DNA from: Bacteroidetes bacterium ADurb.Bin008
GTDB taxonomy: Bacteria > Bacteroidota > Bacteroidia > Bacteroidales > Tenuifilaceae
Reading direction: 5' to 3'
Length of the DNA stretch: 64,000 bases
Assembly: GCA_002071445.1 (NCBI GenBank)
Contig: MWFE01000020.1
Span: 1 to 64,000 of the forward strand
Part shown: positions 36,187 through 45,009 of the stretch, piece by piece
How positions within the stretch are numbered: position 1 is the stretch's first letter
Layout of the letters: each line of letters opens with the position of its first letter
The notes under the pieces: generated by a model
Told to the model about the DNA's origin: nothing
The model's database searches: none
What the model saw: the letters and a program-made list of their open reading frames with translations, nothing else
Translations under genes and position numbers: made by a program

Positions 36187-37464
36187 ATGGGTATGAAAAA
36201 ACTCTTTTTACTGGCATTGCTTTTTATAGCCATATTGTTAAGTGCTTGTGCCACCATTTTTTTAGGCACTAAACAGAAAATACGTTTCGATTCGGAACCC
36301 CGGGGGGCAAGGGTAATAATCAATGGTGTCGATTCGGGAGAATCCACACCGTGCAAGATCAAAATACCACGTGATCAACCAAAAGGAGAAAACAAAAGGC
36401 GGCAGGTCAATTATGAATTCCGCAAGAATAACTACGCTCCTGTAATTATTCACGATGTATCACAAAAGAGCGTATTTTTGGCTGTAATATCATGGTATCC
36501 TTTTATTCTACCCGGAATAATAGATGTAGCAACTGGTGCCAATAACAGATATGCGTCCAGCCACTTCGTCAGGTTGGAGCCCGTGAAATCGGATACGGTG
36601 GTTAAGCGGGAAATTGTTTACGTGGATAAAGAACCAGTTAAGGAGGGTTATGTATTTACAAAAGATTCTGATATCGATAGGGACATACCCAAAGGTGCCA
36701 GCCCAAATCCGCGCCGTTTTGCTCTTATTATTGGTAACGAGGATTATAGCACCCATCAGGTAGGTTTGTCAAGCGAGGTGGATGTTCAATTTGCCCGCAA
36801 CGATGCCAGTGCTTTCAGGGAGTATGCCATTAACGTCCTTGGAGTGCCCGAAAGGAATATTATGTTTCTGCTCGATGCTACCACAGGGCAGATGCGACAG
36901 GCGATGTCGAAAATAAGTGCGCTCATTCGCAGCACCTATGGCGAGGCCAATGTGTTTGTCTATTACGCAGGCCATGGCCTGCCTGACGAGAGCACCCGCG
37001 AGTCCTACCTTATGCCTGTGGATGTCAGCGGTAAAAACGCAAATGATGGAATCAAATTAAGTGAACTTTACGATTGCCTTACCGAATACCCTTCGGAACG
37101 TATCACCCTGTTTGTCGATGCCTGCTTCTCAGGGGGTGCGCGTAGTCAGCCACTCGTTGCAGCACGAGGGGTAAGGATTAAGCCTCGCCCCAGTCCGATT
37201 AAGGGAAATATGGTGGTCTTTGCAGCCAGTAGTAGCGACCAAACGGCATTGCCTTACGCAGATCAGAAGCATGGTTTTTTCACCTATCACCTGCTAAAAC
37301 TATTGAAAGAAAAAGGGCCCAAGGTTACCTACTCGCAAATAGCTGAGTATATGCAAAAATACGTTGAGGTGGAGTCCATACTGGTAAACGACAAGGAACA
37401 AACTCCCCAGGTAAATGCCAGCCCCTCTCTTGGAAACGAATGGCTGGAGTGGAACTTTAAATAA
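36187..37464 (+). CDS. Caspase-like (C14) lipoprotein with PEGA domain
   Basis: 425 aa. A lipoprotein signal peptide with lipobox LLSACA is followed by a PEGA domain (about 35-75, FDSEPRGARVIINGVDSG), a short hydrophobic segment (100-118), a linker, and a caspase-fold domain (about 175-425). The dyad is present: His in YYAGHG and Cys in DACFSGG, with the start RFALIIGNEDY. Most likely a lipidated periplasmic or surface cysteine endopeptidase with Arg/Lys or other specificity unknown. ATG at 36187 or two codons later. It may be co-transcribed with the M28 peptidase. Confidence 0.88.
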   Translation: MGMKKLFLLALLFIAILLSACATIFLGTKQKIRFDSEPRGARVIINGVDSGESTPCKIKIPRDQPKGENKRRQVNYEFRKNNYAPVIIHDVSQKSVFLAVISWYPFILPGIIDVATGANNRYASSHFVRLEPVKSDTVVKREIVYVDKEPVKEGYVFTKDSDIDRDIPKGASPNPRRFALIIGNEDYSTHQVGLSSEVDVQFARNDASAFREYAINVLGVPERNIMFLLDATTGQMRQAMSKISALIRSTYGEANVFVYYAGHGLPDESTRESYLMPVDVSGKNANDGIKLSELYDCLTEYPSERITLFVDACFSGGARSQPLVAARGVRIKPRPSPIKGNMVVFAASSSDQTALPYADQKHGFFTYHLLKLLKEKGPKVTYSQIAEYMQKYVEVESILVNDKEQTPQVNASPSLGNEWLEWNFK

Positions 37465-37475
37465 TTCGGAATAAA

Positions 37476-37547
37476 CAGGAAGCATCATCCTGCCAATTGT
37501 AATGGTTGACAACCATTCGCTATTACAGCCATGCCCGTTACCGGGCA
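37476..37547. repeat. Three adjacent short hairpins
   Basis: The hairpins are cagga/tcctg (37476-37492), aatggtt-gac-aaccatt (37501-37517) and tgcccg-ttac-cgggca (37532-37547). They sit in the 121-nt gap between two convergent genes, and none has a T-tract. They may form a combined transcription barrier or mRNA 3' protection. Confidence 0.5.
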
Positions 37548-37585
37548 GAGTTGATGTTTACAGTATGCTTAATTTGGTTTGGTTT

Positions 37586-38056
37586 TTATTGGCTCATTTC
37601 GGCCACCAGCTCATCAATCTTGCTGTAGTCAATATTCGATACGGATTGCGAAATCCCGCTTATCTTTTTTATCAGAAATCTTTCTATGAAATTCATCTTT
37701 TCAAACAGGAATTCACCACCGGTTACCTTTTTGCTAATAGCATGATTTCTAATCCATTCGGGAAAAGCCAGGTTAAGCTCTTTTTCAAATTCGGCCTCAT
37801 TCATGGCGCAAATAAAAAGCCCAATACGCATTTGCAGCATCCTATCCCTATTGTTTTGACAAAAACTCTGCACCCTTTTCTGGATTCTGCCGGCATGGAT
37901 AGACCCTCCGATTATGGCTTGCCCATAGGAGGATAAGTCTATCGGACCTGTCTTTTTCAAATCGATAAGGTCGGATTGGTCAATTTTCGCAGCAATAGTT
38001 TTACACACCTTTTCGGTTGTGCCATGTGAAGTGGCGTAAATAATGGCTGTTTTCAT
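37586..38056 (-). CDS. Flavodoxin-domain protein (HemG-like)
   Basis: A 156-aa cytoplasmic flavodoxin-fold protein. The N-terminal IIYATSHGTTEKV is the FMN phosphate-binding loop. GQAIIGGSIHAGRIQKRVQSF closely follows the pattern of menaquinone-dependent protoporphyrinogen IX dehydrogenase (HemG), as does the C-terminal helix. It could therefore oxidise protoporphyrinogen or simply be a flavodoxin-type oxidoreductase; no heme gene is nearby to decide. The ATG was chosen at MKTAIIYA because upstream residues do not fit the fold. It is divergent from the GNAT gene. Confidence 0.8.
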   Translation of the reverse strand: MKTAIIYATSHGTTEKVCKTIAAKIDQSDLIDLKKTGPIDLSSYGQAIIGGSIHAGRIQKRVQSFCQNNRDRMLQMRIGLFICAMNEAEFEKELNLAFPEWIRNHAISKKVTGGEFLFEKMNFIERFLIKKISGISQSVSNIDYSKIDELVAEMSQ

Positions 38057-38221
38057 GCATTTTACAGTTTGGACGGTTGGTTTATGATTCTGTTTGTTCA
38101 CAAGAAATCTAAGGACATGGCTTTTATACAAAAAAAAGGCCACAGTGCTATTTTTTCAAAACTATTTTTTATTGATATCTCTTTAATTATCAATGCTCCT
38201 CTGTTGTGTTTCCTTAGTAAA

Positions 38222-38791
38222 ATGCTTATCATTGCAGAAAGGTTAATAGCTTTTCATTTTTTAAGTTTACAAAATTTTATTCAGGTGCAAGAGGTTTTGC
38301 TAAGGGAGTGGCGGATATCCGATAGGGAAACGCTGGCCGAGAATGCCAATAGTTTTAATATCTGGCTGAATTTGAGGGATTATTTCCCCCATCCATACAC
38401 GCTGATAGATGCCGATAAATTCATCAAAATGGTTCACAATCTGGGAAGCCCAACTACCGAATTGGCTATCGAAGTGGAAGGAAAAGCAGTAGGGGGGATT
38501 GGAATTATGATAAAGCCTGATGTTGAAAGGGTATGTGCCGAGTTGGGTTACTGGCTGGGCGAGAGGTATTGGGGCAGGGGGATTATGACCCGGGCAGTGA
38601 AGGAGATGGTGAACTATTCCTTTGCGAACTTTCCCATCAGGAAACTTTCTTCTCCCGTATTTGAATACAATGTCGCTTCGCGCAGGGTTTTGGAAAAAGT
38701 TGGTTTTGAGTTGGAAGGAATTGCCAGGCAAGCTGCCATAAAGAATGGCAAGATAGTGGATATGTACTACTACGGAAAGGTGAAAGATTAA
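38222..38791 (+). CDS. GNAT-family N-acetyltransferase (RimJ/RimL type)
   Basis: Acetyl-CoA-dependent acyltransferase fold. The domain starts at LREWRISDRETLAENANS and contains ELGYWLGERYWGRGIMTRAVKEM, which carries the acetyl-CoA-binding loop, then SRRVLEKVGFELEG near the end. This is the RimJ/L-like subgroup, which acetylates protein N-termini or small amines; the substrate is unknown. The start is uncertain: ATG at 38222 gives 189 aa, while GTG at 38285 gives 168 aa and fits the family N-terminus better. A further upstream ATG at 38069 would run into the divergent promoter region. Confidence 0.85.
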   Translation: MLIIAERLIAFHFLSLQNFIQVQEVLLREWRISDRETLAENANSFNIWLNLRDYFPHPYTLIDADKFIKMVHNLGSPTTELAIEVEGKAVGGIGIMIKPDVERVCAELGYWLGERYWGRGIMTRAVKEMVNYSFANFPIRKLSSPVFEYNVASRRVLEKVGFELEGIARQAAIKNGKIVDMYYYGKVKD

Positions 38792-38843
38792 CTCGGGGTA
38801 TGGCCAAGTACTATGGCTGATAATTGCTGTGTATATTCTGAAC

Positions 38844-39335
38844 CTATTTCCGTTCCAGATCAATAAATGTGTATGAGGGCTGACCTTCGGCCGTAGGTTT
38901 GCCGTCTTCCCTGTACACCTCTCTCCATTGGGTTTCGTCAATTTCGGGGAAAAAGGTATCGCCCTCAAAATCACCGTGCACCCTCGTCAGGTATAGTTTC
39001 CCCGACAACGGTAATGCCTGTCGGTAAAGTTCCCCGCCGCCTATAATAAACACTTCGCTATCGTTTTTACTAATCTCCAACGCTTTTTCCAGTGAGCTAA
39101 CCACAATGCACCCTTCCGCTTTGTAAAGCGGATTACGCGAAACCACAATGTTTACTCTATTGGGCAGGGGTTTGCCGATACTCTCGTAGGTTTTCCGCCC
39201 CATTATCACATGGTGACCTGTTGTTAAGGCTTTGAATCTTTTCAAATCGTCGGAGATATGCCAGATAAGGCGATTGTTGGCACCAATCACGTTATTCTGC
39301 GCAATCGCAACTATTATGGAAATGGTTTGATGCAT
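38844..39335 (-). CDS. folA: Dihydrofolate reductase
   Basis: A 163-aa cytoplasmic enzyme that reduces dihydrofolate to tetrahydrofolate with NADPH. It has ISIIVAIAQNNVIGANNRLIWHISDDLKRFK at the active site, VIMGRKTYESIGKPLPNR for NADPH binding, and IIGGGELYRQAL. It lies 62 nt downstream of thyA on the same strand, the usual thyA-folA pairing. ThyA makes the dihydrofolate that FolA recycles. Confidence 0.96.
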   Translation of the reverse strand: MHQTISIIVAIAQNNVIGANNRLIWHISDDLKRFKALTTGHHVIMGRKTYESIGKPLPNRVNIVVSRNPLYKAEGCIVVSSLEKALEISKNDSEVFIIGGGELYRQALPLSGKLYLTRVHGDFEGDTFFPEIDETQWREVYREDGKPTAEGQPSYTFIDLERK

Positions 39336-39397
39336 TCTGCAAGGATTTTACATGATGTTCGGTTTCTAATTGCAGCCATGGCAACCTCAATTATAGG

Positions 39398-40192
39398 TTA
39401 CACGGCTATTGCGCCTTTTATATGCGGATGGGGGTCGTAATCCTCAAGGGAGAAATCCTCGTATTTAAAATTGAAAATGGATTTAACCTCGGGATTGATT
39501 ACCATACGTGGCAATCGTCGTGGCTCCCGGCTAAGCTGAAGTTTAACCTGCTCAAGATGGTTAAGGTAGATATGGGCATCGCCAAAGGTGTGGACAAATT
39601 CTCCGGGCTTCAAGCCTGTGGTTTGCGCCATCATCATGGTGAGCAGTGCGTAAGAAGCAATGTTGAACGGAACGCCAAGAAAAATGTCGGCGCTGCGCTG
39701 ATAGAGTTGGCACGAGAGTTTTCCGTTGGCCACGTAGAACTGGAACAGGGCATGGCATGGGGGGAGTGCCATTTTCTCAACATCGCCCACGTTCCATGCG
39801 CAAACCATATGCCTGCGCGAGTCGGGATTGGTTGTAAGCGATGTCACCACATTCGATATTTGGTCGATATGCCGCCCGTCGGCGGTTGGCCAGCTGCGCC
39901 ATTGGTATCCATATATGGGGCCCAGATTCCCATCTGCATCGGCCCATTCATCCCAAATGGTAACCCCATTCTCATTCAGGTACCTGATGTTGCTATCGCC
40001 TTTCAGAAACCACAGCAATTCGTGGATGATGGATTTAAGATGCAATTTTTTGGTGGTGAGCAGGGGAAATCCTTCGTCAAGATTGAAACGCATTTGATAC
40101 CCAAAAACGCTTATGGTGCCCGTACCCGTCCTGTCGCTCTTCTCCACTCCGTGGGATAGTGTATGTTGTAATAGATCAAGGTATTGTTGCAT
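39398..40192 (-). CDS. thyA: Thymidylate synthase
   Basis: A 264-aa homodimeric enzyme that converts dUMP and methylene-THF to dTMP and DHF. Motifs are [17 protein letters not shown] (phosphate site), [11 protein letters not shown], the active-site Cys in [30 protein letters not shown], and the typical end with [10 protein letters not shown]. It has full, normal length. It is first gene of a thyA-folA unit and divergent from rlmN. A -7 element lies 40 nt upstream. Confidence 0.97.
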   Translation of the reverse strand: MQQYLDLLQHTLSHGVEKSDRTGTGTISVFGYQMRFNLDEGFPLLTTKKLHLKSIIHELLWFLKGDSNIRYLNENGVTIWDEWADADGNLGPIYGYQWRSWPTADGRHIDQISNVVTSLTTNPDSRRHMVCAWNVGDVEKMALPPCHALFQFYVANGKLSCQLYQRSADIFLGVPFNIASYALLTMMMAQTTGLKPGEFVHTFGDAHIYLNHLEQVKLQLSREPRRLPRMVINPEVKSIFNFKYEDFSLEDYDPHPHIKGAIAV

Positions 40193-40231
40193 GGTAGTTT
40201 ATTCAATTATTACCACTTCAATCGGCTTCGG

Positions 40232-40239
40232 CAAAGGTA
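40232..40239 (-). promoter_or_regulatory. Putative -7 element of thyA-folA
   Basis: Reads TACCTTTG then C on the minus strand, matching TAnnTTTGC. No TTG at -33. Confidence 0.45.
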
Positions 40240-40309
40240 GCATTTTTATCAGGAGGGATGAGGAAAAAAATGGTAAACTTTTGATTGTCGGTGCGCTGCT
40301 CTTTTGTGC

Positions 40310-40317
40310 TATCTTTG
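40310..40317 (+). promoter_or_regulatory. Putative -7 element of rlmN
   Basis: TATCTTTG followed by C matches TAnnTTTGC. The implied start site near 40324 lies after the ATGs at 40304 and 40319, so translation must begin at the ATG at 40346. Confidence 0.5.
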
Positions 40318-40345
40318 CATGATTTTAACTGGTAGATTGTTGTCC

Positions 40346-41377
40346 ATGGTTAAGCAGAAACTTTTTGGGCTTACCCTTTCGCAGCTGGAGGAGTTGGTTT
40401 TGTCCAACGGCTTGCCAAAGTACACGGCAGGGCAAATTGCCCAATGGCTGTATAGAAAGGATGTGGACTCCATTGAATCTATGACCAACCTTTCGCTTGC
40501 TGCCAGGGAAAAACTTGCGGAGCATTACCTGTTTGGAGTATCGGTACCGGTAAAGGTAACCCAATCGGCTGATGGGACCAAAAAGTACCTTTTCGCCACA
40601 GAGTCGGGTGGATACATAGAAACTGCCTATATCCCCGAAGGGGAGAGGGCAACGCTATGCGTTTCGAGCCAGGTAGGTTGTAAAATGGGATGCGTTTTTT
40701 GCATGACAGGAAAGCAGGGGTTTCAGGGGAATTTGTCGGCCGGCGACATTGTGAACCAACTGCGAAGTATCCCCGAATGGCAGGGAATTACCAATGTTGT
40801 GTACATGGGCATGGGCGAACCCATGGATAATTTGGAGAATGTTTTGACATCGCTGGAAATACTCACCTCGCCCTGGGGGATGGCCATGAGCCCTCGCCGC
40901 ATAACCGTGTCAACCATAGGGATTACACCGGCCGTTATCCGATTTCTGCAACAGAGTCAGTGCCACCTGGCCATTAGCATGCATACGCCTTTCGACGACG
41001 AGCGTCTTTCCCTGATGCCTATTCAGAAAGTTTACCCCTTATCCGGCGTAATTGAGGCCATCCGTCCATACGATTTCTCGGGGCAGCGCAGGGTTTCGTT
41101 TGAATACATAATGCTTCAGGGGATAAACGATACGCCAAGACATGCCAAGGAAATCGTACGGTTGCTCAACGGTATTCATTGCAGAGTCAACCTGATAGGT
41201 TTTCATCCAATCCCCAACAGCCCACTGAAGGGCACTCCCCATGAGCGTATTGTTGAGTTTCGCAACTTCCTGACGTCTAAAGGTATTTTTACTACCATAA
41301 GGGCTTCCAGAGGTCAGGATATACAGGCAGCATGCGGAATGCTATCCACAAAAGAGCAGAGAAAGATTAACTCTTAA
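40346..41377 (+). CDS. rlmN: Dual-specificity RNA methyltransferase RlmN (radical SAM)
   Basis: 343 aa. Methylates C2 of A2503 in 23S rRNA and A37 in some tRNAs using two SAM molecules and a 4Fe-4S cluster. The radical-SAM triad is GCKMGCVFCMTG. YMGMGEPMDN and ISMHTPFDDERLSLMP follow, and the resolving Cys sits near the end in AACGML. The N-terminus MVKQKLFGLTLSQLEEL fits the family. This start was chosen because the candidate promoter's -7 box overlaps the two earlier in-frame ATGs. Confidence 0.95.
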   Translation: MVKQKLFGLTLSQLEELVLSNGLPKYTAGQIAQWLYRKDVDSIESMTNLSLAAREKLAEHYLFGVSVPVKVTQSADGTKKYLFATESGGYIETAYIPEGERATLCVSSQVGCKMGCVFCMTGKQGFQGNLSAGDIVNQLRSIPEWQGITNVVYMGMGEPMDNLENVLTSLEILTSPWGMAMSPRRITVSTIGITPAVIRFLQQSQCHLAISMHTPFDDERLSLMPIQKVYPLSGVIEAIRPYDFSGQRRVSFEYIMLQGINDTPRHAKEIVRLLNGIHCRVNLIGFHPIPNSPLKGTPHERIVEFRNFLTSKGIFTTIRASRGQDIQAACGMLSTKEQRKINS

Positions 41378-41470
41378 ATTGCATGGCACGGGTTTTGGCC
41401 ATAAATATTTATCATTATTATTGTTACTTTAGCCATTAGAAGTAAATTCAAATCATAAAATCAATTAATC

Positions 41471-42655
41471 ATGAAAAAGATTACCTTTATTATTATGGCC
41501 ACCACTTTTTTCTCCATGGCTCAGGCTCAGGATGATTATAGCATTTCGCAGGCTTCGGGTAAGTTTGCACTGAATTTATATAAACAGTTTGCTCAGAATA
41601 ACGACGACAATATTTTCTTTTCGCCCCTAAGCATCAACATTGCCATGGGGATGACCTATGCCGGTGCTAACAACGAAACTAAAGAGCAGATTGCCCAAGT
41701 TTTCAACTATCCGGCGGATGATTCAAATCTTCATAAGCAGCTGGGAAAAATGCAAAAGGACATGGCGGGATTAAAATCGAAAGGTGTCGAGATAGCCATA
41801 GCAAACCAGCTGTGGGCCGATAAGCTGTATAAATTTAATTGTCGATACATGCAGGATATGAAAAAGGCATACGCTGCACCGGTAAAACGTATGGCATTCC
41901 GCACACAGCCCGAAGCGTGCAGGCTCGAAATCAACAGATGGGTTGAAAATCAAACCAATGATAGAATTAAAGACCTGCTCCCCGGTGGTTCCATTTCCGA
42001 TATGACTACGCTGGTTCTTACCAATGCCATTTACTTTAAAGGCTTGTGGGAAGAGAAGTTTAAAACCGAAAGGACGAGCGAGGAGGAATTCATGGTTTCG
42101 GAGAGGAAACGTGAGAGATGTATGATGATGAATGCGAATGGGAAGTATAGATTGTATCAGGGCAGTGATATTCAGCTGTTAGAGTTACCCTATTCGGGCA
42201 AAAATTTTTCGATGCTGATACTGCTTCCCAACGAGGGAGTTCCTCTTAGTAAGGTGGAACATTCGATTACCCTCGAGAATTTGAATAGCTATATCGACTG
42301 GCTGGTTGAGTCGGATGTGAGGGTTAAGCTACCGAGGTTTAAATTTGAATCGGAGTACCAGTTGAAGCCGTTTCTGACCGTTATGGGCATGCCCATTCCC
42401 TTTAGCAACGGTGCCGATTTTACCCGCATGTCGTCGAAGCCCGACCTGAAGATTGACGAGGTGTATCACAAGGCATTCATCGAAGTTACAGAGGAGGGCA
42501 CCGAGGCTGCAGCAGCTACAGCAGTGGTTATTGTGCGAAAATCGATGCCCATTTCGGTGGACTTCTTCGCCAACAGGCCCTTCATGTTTTTTATCCGCGA
42601 GAATGCCACGGGTAATATCCTGTTCATGGGGCGTGTAAATAACCCTAACGCATAA
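41471..42655 (+). CDS. Secreted serpin (serine protease inhibitor)
   Basis: A 394-aa serpin with a signal peptide cut after MAQA. The fold is complete: NIFFSPLSINIAMGMTYAGA, TNAIYFKGLWEEKF, IEVTEEGTEAAAATA and the closing RPFMFFIRENATGNILFMGRV. The hinge GTEAAAATAVV has small residues at P14-P8, the hallmark of an inhibitory serpin. Counting from the hinge puts P1-P1' at Lys-Ser, suggesting trypsin-like or Lys-specific targets (inference). It is probably periplasmic or on the surface and protects against host, competitor or own proteases. The AlbA_2 gene follows after 7 nt. Confidence 0.93.
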   Translation: MKKITFIIMATTFFSMAQAQDDYSISQASGKFALNLYKQFAQNNDDNIFFSPLSINIAMGMTYAGANNETKEQIAQVFNYPADDSNLHKQLGKMQKDMAGLKSKGVEIAIANQLWADKLYKFNCRYMQDMKKAYAAPVKRMAFRTQPEACRLEINRWVENQTNDRIKDLLPGGSISDMTTLVLTNAIYFKGLWEEKFKTERTSEEEFMVSERKRERCMMMNANGKYRLYQGSDIQLLELPYSGKNFSMLILLPNEGVPLSKVEHSITLENLNSYIDWLVESDVRVKLPRFKFESEYQLKPFLTVMGMPIPFSNGADFTRMSSKPDLKIDEVYHKAFIEVTEEGTEAAAATAVVIVRKSMPISVDFFANRPFMFFIRENATGNILFMGRVNNPNA

Positions 42656-42662
42656 ATTCGCT

Positions 42663-43304
42663 GTGAGCAAGCATATTGCAAATCTTATACTGCAGGGCGA
42701 GCACCAGCAGCTTGACTTTAAGCACTCCATCTCCGATTCGAAGAAGATTGCCCGTTCGCTGGCAGCCTTTGCCAATACCGACGGGGGAACTCTTCTCATC
42801 GGCGTTAAGGATAATGGGAACGTTTCAGGGGTTAATTCCGATGAGGAGTATTACATGCTTGAGGGAGCTGCTCGTCACTACTGCAAGCCCGAAGTAAAAT
42901 TCATCGTAACGCGCTGGGAAATCAACAGGAAAGTGGTGCTTGAAGTGGTGGTAAAACCCGATCCCAAGCACCTTTACAGGGCTCCAGACAAGAATGGTAA
43001 TTGGAAACCCTTTTTCAGGGTGAAAGACGAGAATATTGTTGCCACTCCGCTTCAGGTGAAGGTGTGGAAAGCGTTGCGATACAAAAAGGCCATAAGGGTA
43101 AGGTTAACCGGGAAGGATGAGCTGTTAATGAAGTATCTGCAGGAGCATAAGCAGATTACCGTTGAGCAGTACAGCCGGATCGGATTCCTGCCTTATGCCC
43201 GAGCCGAGGAGACACTTGTCAACCTTGTGGTTATGGGTATCGCGGAGTTGAAGATGGCAGATGAAGGCGAAGTATTTGTGCTAAACCCTAACAGTATTCA
43301 GTAA
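42663..43304 (+). CDS. AlbA_2 (Schlafen-type) putative nucleic-acid-binding protein
   Basis: A 213-aa cytoplasmic protein. The N-terminal AlbA_2 domain (about 5-120) is marked by EHQQLDFKHSISDSKKIARSLAAFANTDGGTLLIGVKDNG. A linker and a winged-helix-like C-terminus follow (about 150-205, KYLQEHKQITVEQYSRIGFL). The family includes transcription regulators and phage-defence components, but most are uncharacterised. The start codon is GTG, 7 nt after the serpin stop, so the two are co-transcribed. It could regulate the serpin or itself; no evidence decides. No effector domain is attached. Confidence 0.82.
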   Translation: MSKHIANLILQGEHQQLDFKHSISDSKKIARSLAAFANTDGGTLLIGVKDNGNVSGVNSDEEYYMLEGAARHYCKPEVKFIVTRWEINRKVVLEVVVKPDPKHLYRAPDKNGNWKPFFRVKDENIVATPLQVKVWKALRYKKAIRVRLTGKDELLMKYLQEHKQITVEQYSRIGFLPYARAEETLVNLVVMGIAELKMADEGEVFVLNPNSIQ

Positions 43305-43372
43305 TTTGCTGTATGACTGTGTTGTCGAGCCTATTCTCAATCCTTTTAGGTAATATATTAAGCAAGAGAAAA

Positions 43373-43407
43373 ACCTATGATTCAATTATTTTAATTGAAA
43401 AATAGGT
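43373..43407. terminator. Hairpin between convergent genes
   Basis: Arms acctat-ga-ttcaatt / aattgaa-aa-ataggt form a 13-bp imperfect stem between the AlbA_2 and nupC-type gene ends. It has no strong T-tract; a shared terminator is likely. Confidence 0.5.
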
Positions 43408-43493
43408 CTCAACTTTGGCGTTGTTATTTAGCTACGCCAATATAAAATGAGTTTCCATTAGCGGAAATTAATTGTGTCCGGAGATGGTAAACA

Positions 43494-44996
43494 CTATCCC
43501 AGAATAACCCCAACAAACGTGGCCGATATGAGCGAGGCAAGGGTTCCGCCCAACAGGGCCCTCATGCCGTATTTAGAAAGCAATACCCTTTTTCCCGGAG
43601 CCAAAGAGCCAATCCCGCCAATCTGAATGCCGATGGAGGCAAAGTTGGCAAAGCCGCATAGCGCATAGGTGGACATGATGATGGACTTTTCCTGGGCAAA
43701 TGCACCGATGGCTTTCAGTTCGGCCAGGCTGACGTAACCGATGAACTCGGTCATAATAATCTTTTCGCCCAGCAATCGTCCCACCAAGGCAATATCCTCC
43801 TTGCAAACGCCAATGAGCCACATCACAGGAGCAAAGGTATAGCCTAAAATGAATTGTAGCGAGAGAGAGGTGTACTGTCCATTGGTGGCCTGAGCAATGG
43901 CAGCATTGAGGTTGGTCCATGCCCCTATTTTTTGCACAATGAAATTGAACATGGCAATGAAAGCTATGAATACCACCAGCATGGCAGCCACATTGGCTGC
44001 AAGTTTAAGCCCTTCAACGGTTCCGTTGGAAATAGCATCCAGTACGTTATTCCCAATTTTATCCTTGGTAATCTCCACGTTGGTGTCGATTTTTTCGGTT
44101 TGGGGAACCAGGATTTTCGATACTACCACGGCCCCGGGAGCAGCCATGATGGATGCAGCCAATAGGTGTTTTGCAAATAGGAGCCTCTGCACGGGGTCGC
44201 TACCTCCCAAGAAGCTGATGTAGGCAGCCAGCACACCACCTGCAAGGGTTGCCATTCCACCAATCATAACCAGGAGTATCTCCGAGTTGGTCATCTTTTC
44301 AAGATAGGCCTTTATCATCAGGGGCGACTCTGTTTGCCCAAGAAAAATATTTCCGGCTACCGAAAGGCTCTCGGCTCCAGAAATCTTCATGGCCTTGGTC
44401 ATGAGCCATGCCAGTACCCAAACCACCTTTTGAATGATGCCTAGGTAGAACAGAAGGCTGGTTAGCGCGGAGAAAAAGATGATGGTTGGCAGCACTTGAA
44501 AGGCAAAAATATATCCAAACTTATCCACATCCAGGAAACCCGCAAAAAGAAATTCGGTACCCGCTTTTGAGAAGTCCAACACTTTGACAAACATTTTTCC
44601 GATAACATCGAAAAAAACTTGTACAGGGGGAAATTGTAAGATGGCAATGGCCAGCAATAGTTGGATTCCCAACCCGATACCTACCACTTTCCACGCTATG
44701 GCTTTTCGGTTGGTGCTGAATATGTAGGCAATGCCAATGAGCACAATCATGCCAATCACCCCTCTGAGTAATCCAATCGGACTAAACTTAAAAGCCTTCT
44801 TTGCAGTGAGAAGTTGGTTTACCGGTTTGGCTCCCGCTGTATCAACAGCATCACCGGTGGTTGGCTGAATGTTTTGAATAATAACTGAAGAATCGAGAGC
44901 AGTTGAGTCGGGTGTGGCCTTGTCGGCAGTAGCGGTAACCACAGCTCCCATTAAAACCAGCGCGATGGCTAAGCTGTAAAGTACTTTTTTAATCAT
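43494..44996 (-). CDS. Concentrative nucleoside transporter (NupC/CNT family)
   Basis: A 500-aa inner-membrane symporter that imports nucleosides with Na+ or H+. After an N-terminal hydrophobic segment that may be a signal anchor and a low-complexity Thr/Ala/Asp stretch (25-60), the CNT core has about ten hydrophobic segments. It contains the family motifs GQTESPLMIKAYLEKMTNSEI and the C-terminal CGFANFASIGIQIGG. The ATG (MIKKVLYS) was chosen over a TTG four codons earlier. It follows the bifunctional nuclease gene closely (13 nt). Confidence 0.92.
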   Translation of the reverse strand: MIKKVLYSLAIALVLMGAVVTATADKATPDSTALDSSVIIQNIQPTTGDAVDTAGAKPVNQLLTAKKAFKFSPIGLLRGVIGMIVLIGIAYIFSTNRKAIAWKVVGIGLGIQLLLAIAILQFPPVQVFFDVIGKMFVKVLDFSKAGTEFLFAGFLDVDKFGYIFAFQVLPTIIFFSALTSLLFYLGIIQKVVWVLAWLMTKAMKISGAESLSVAGNIFLGQTESPLMIKAYLEKMTNSEILLVMIGGMATLAGGVLAAYISFLGGSDPVQRLLFAKHLLAASIMAAPGAVVVSKILVPQTEKIDTNVEITKDKIGNNVLDAISNGTVEGLKLAANVAAMLVVFIAFIAMFNFIVQKIGAWTNLNAAIAQATNGQYTSLSLQFILGYTFAPVMWLIGVCKEDIALVGRLLGEKIIMTEFIGYVSLAELKAIGAFAQEKSIIMSTYALCGFANFASIGIQIGGIGSLAPGKRVLLSKYGMRALLGGTLASLISATFVGVILG

Positions 44997-45009
44997 ATTG
45001 CGAAGCAAT

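Noticed and set aside
38069..38221. Extended N-terminus for the GNAT gene
   Set aside because: The added 51 residues are hydrophobic, unlike GNAT proteins, and occupy the divergent promoter region.
39422..40159. 245-codon plus-strand frame opposite thyA
   Set aside because: It is the mirror frame of thyA; the thyA motifs and length are unambiguous and no independent start signals are seen.
40304..40345. Longer rlmN N-terminus starting at 40304 or 40319
   Set aside because: The candidate promoter's -7 box at 40310-40317 implies transcription starts after both ATGs, and the extra residues do not match the family.
42663..43304. AlbA_2 gene as part of a defence island
   Set aside because: No nuclease, toxin, restriction or other defence gene is adjacent; the neighbours are a serpin and a nucleoside transporter.
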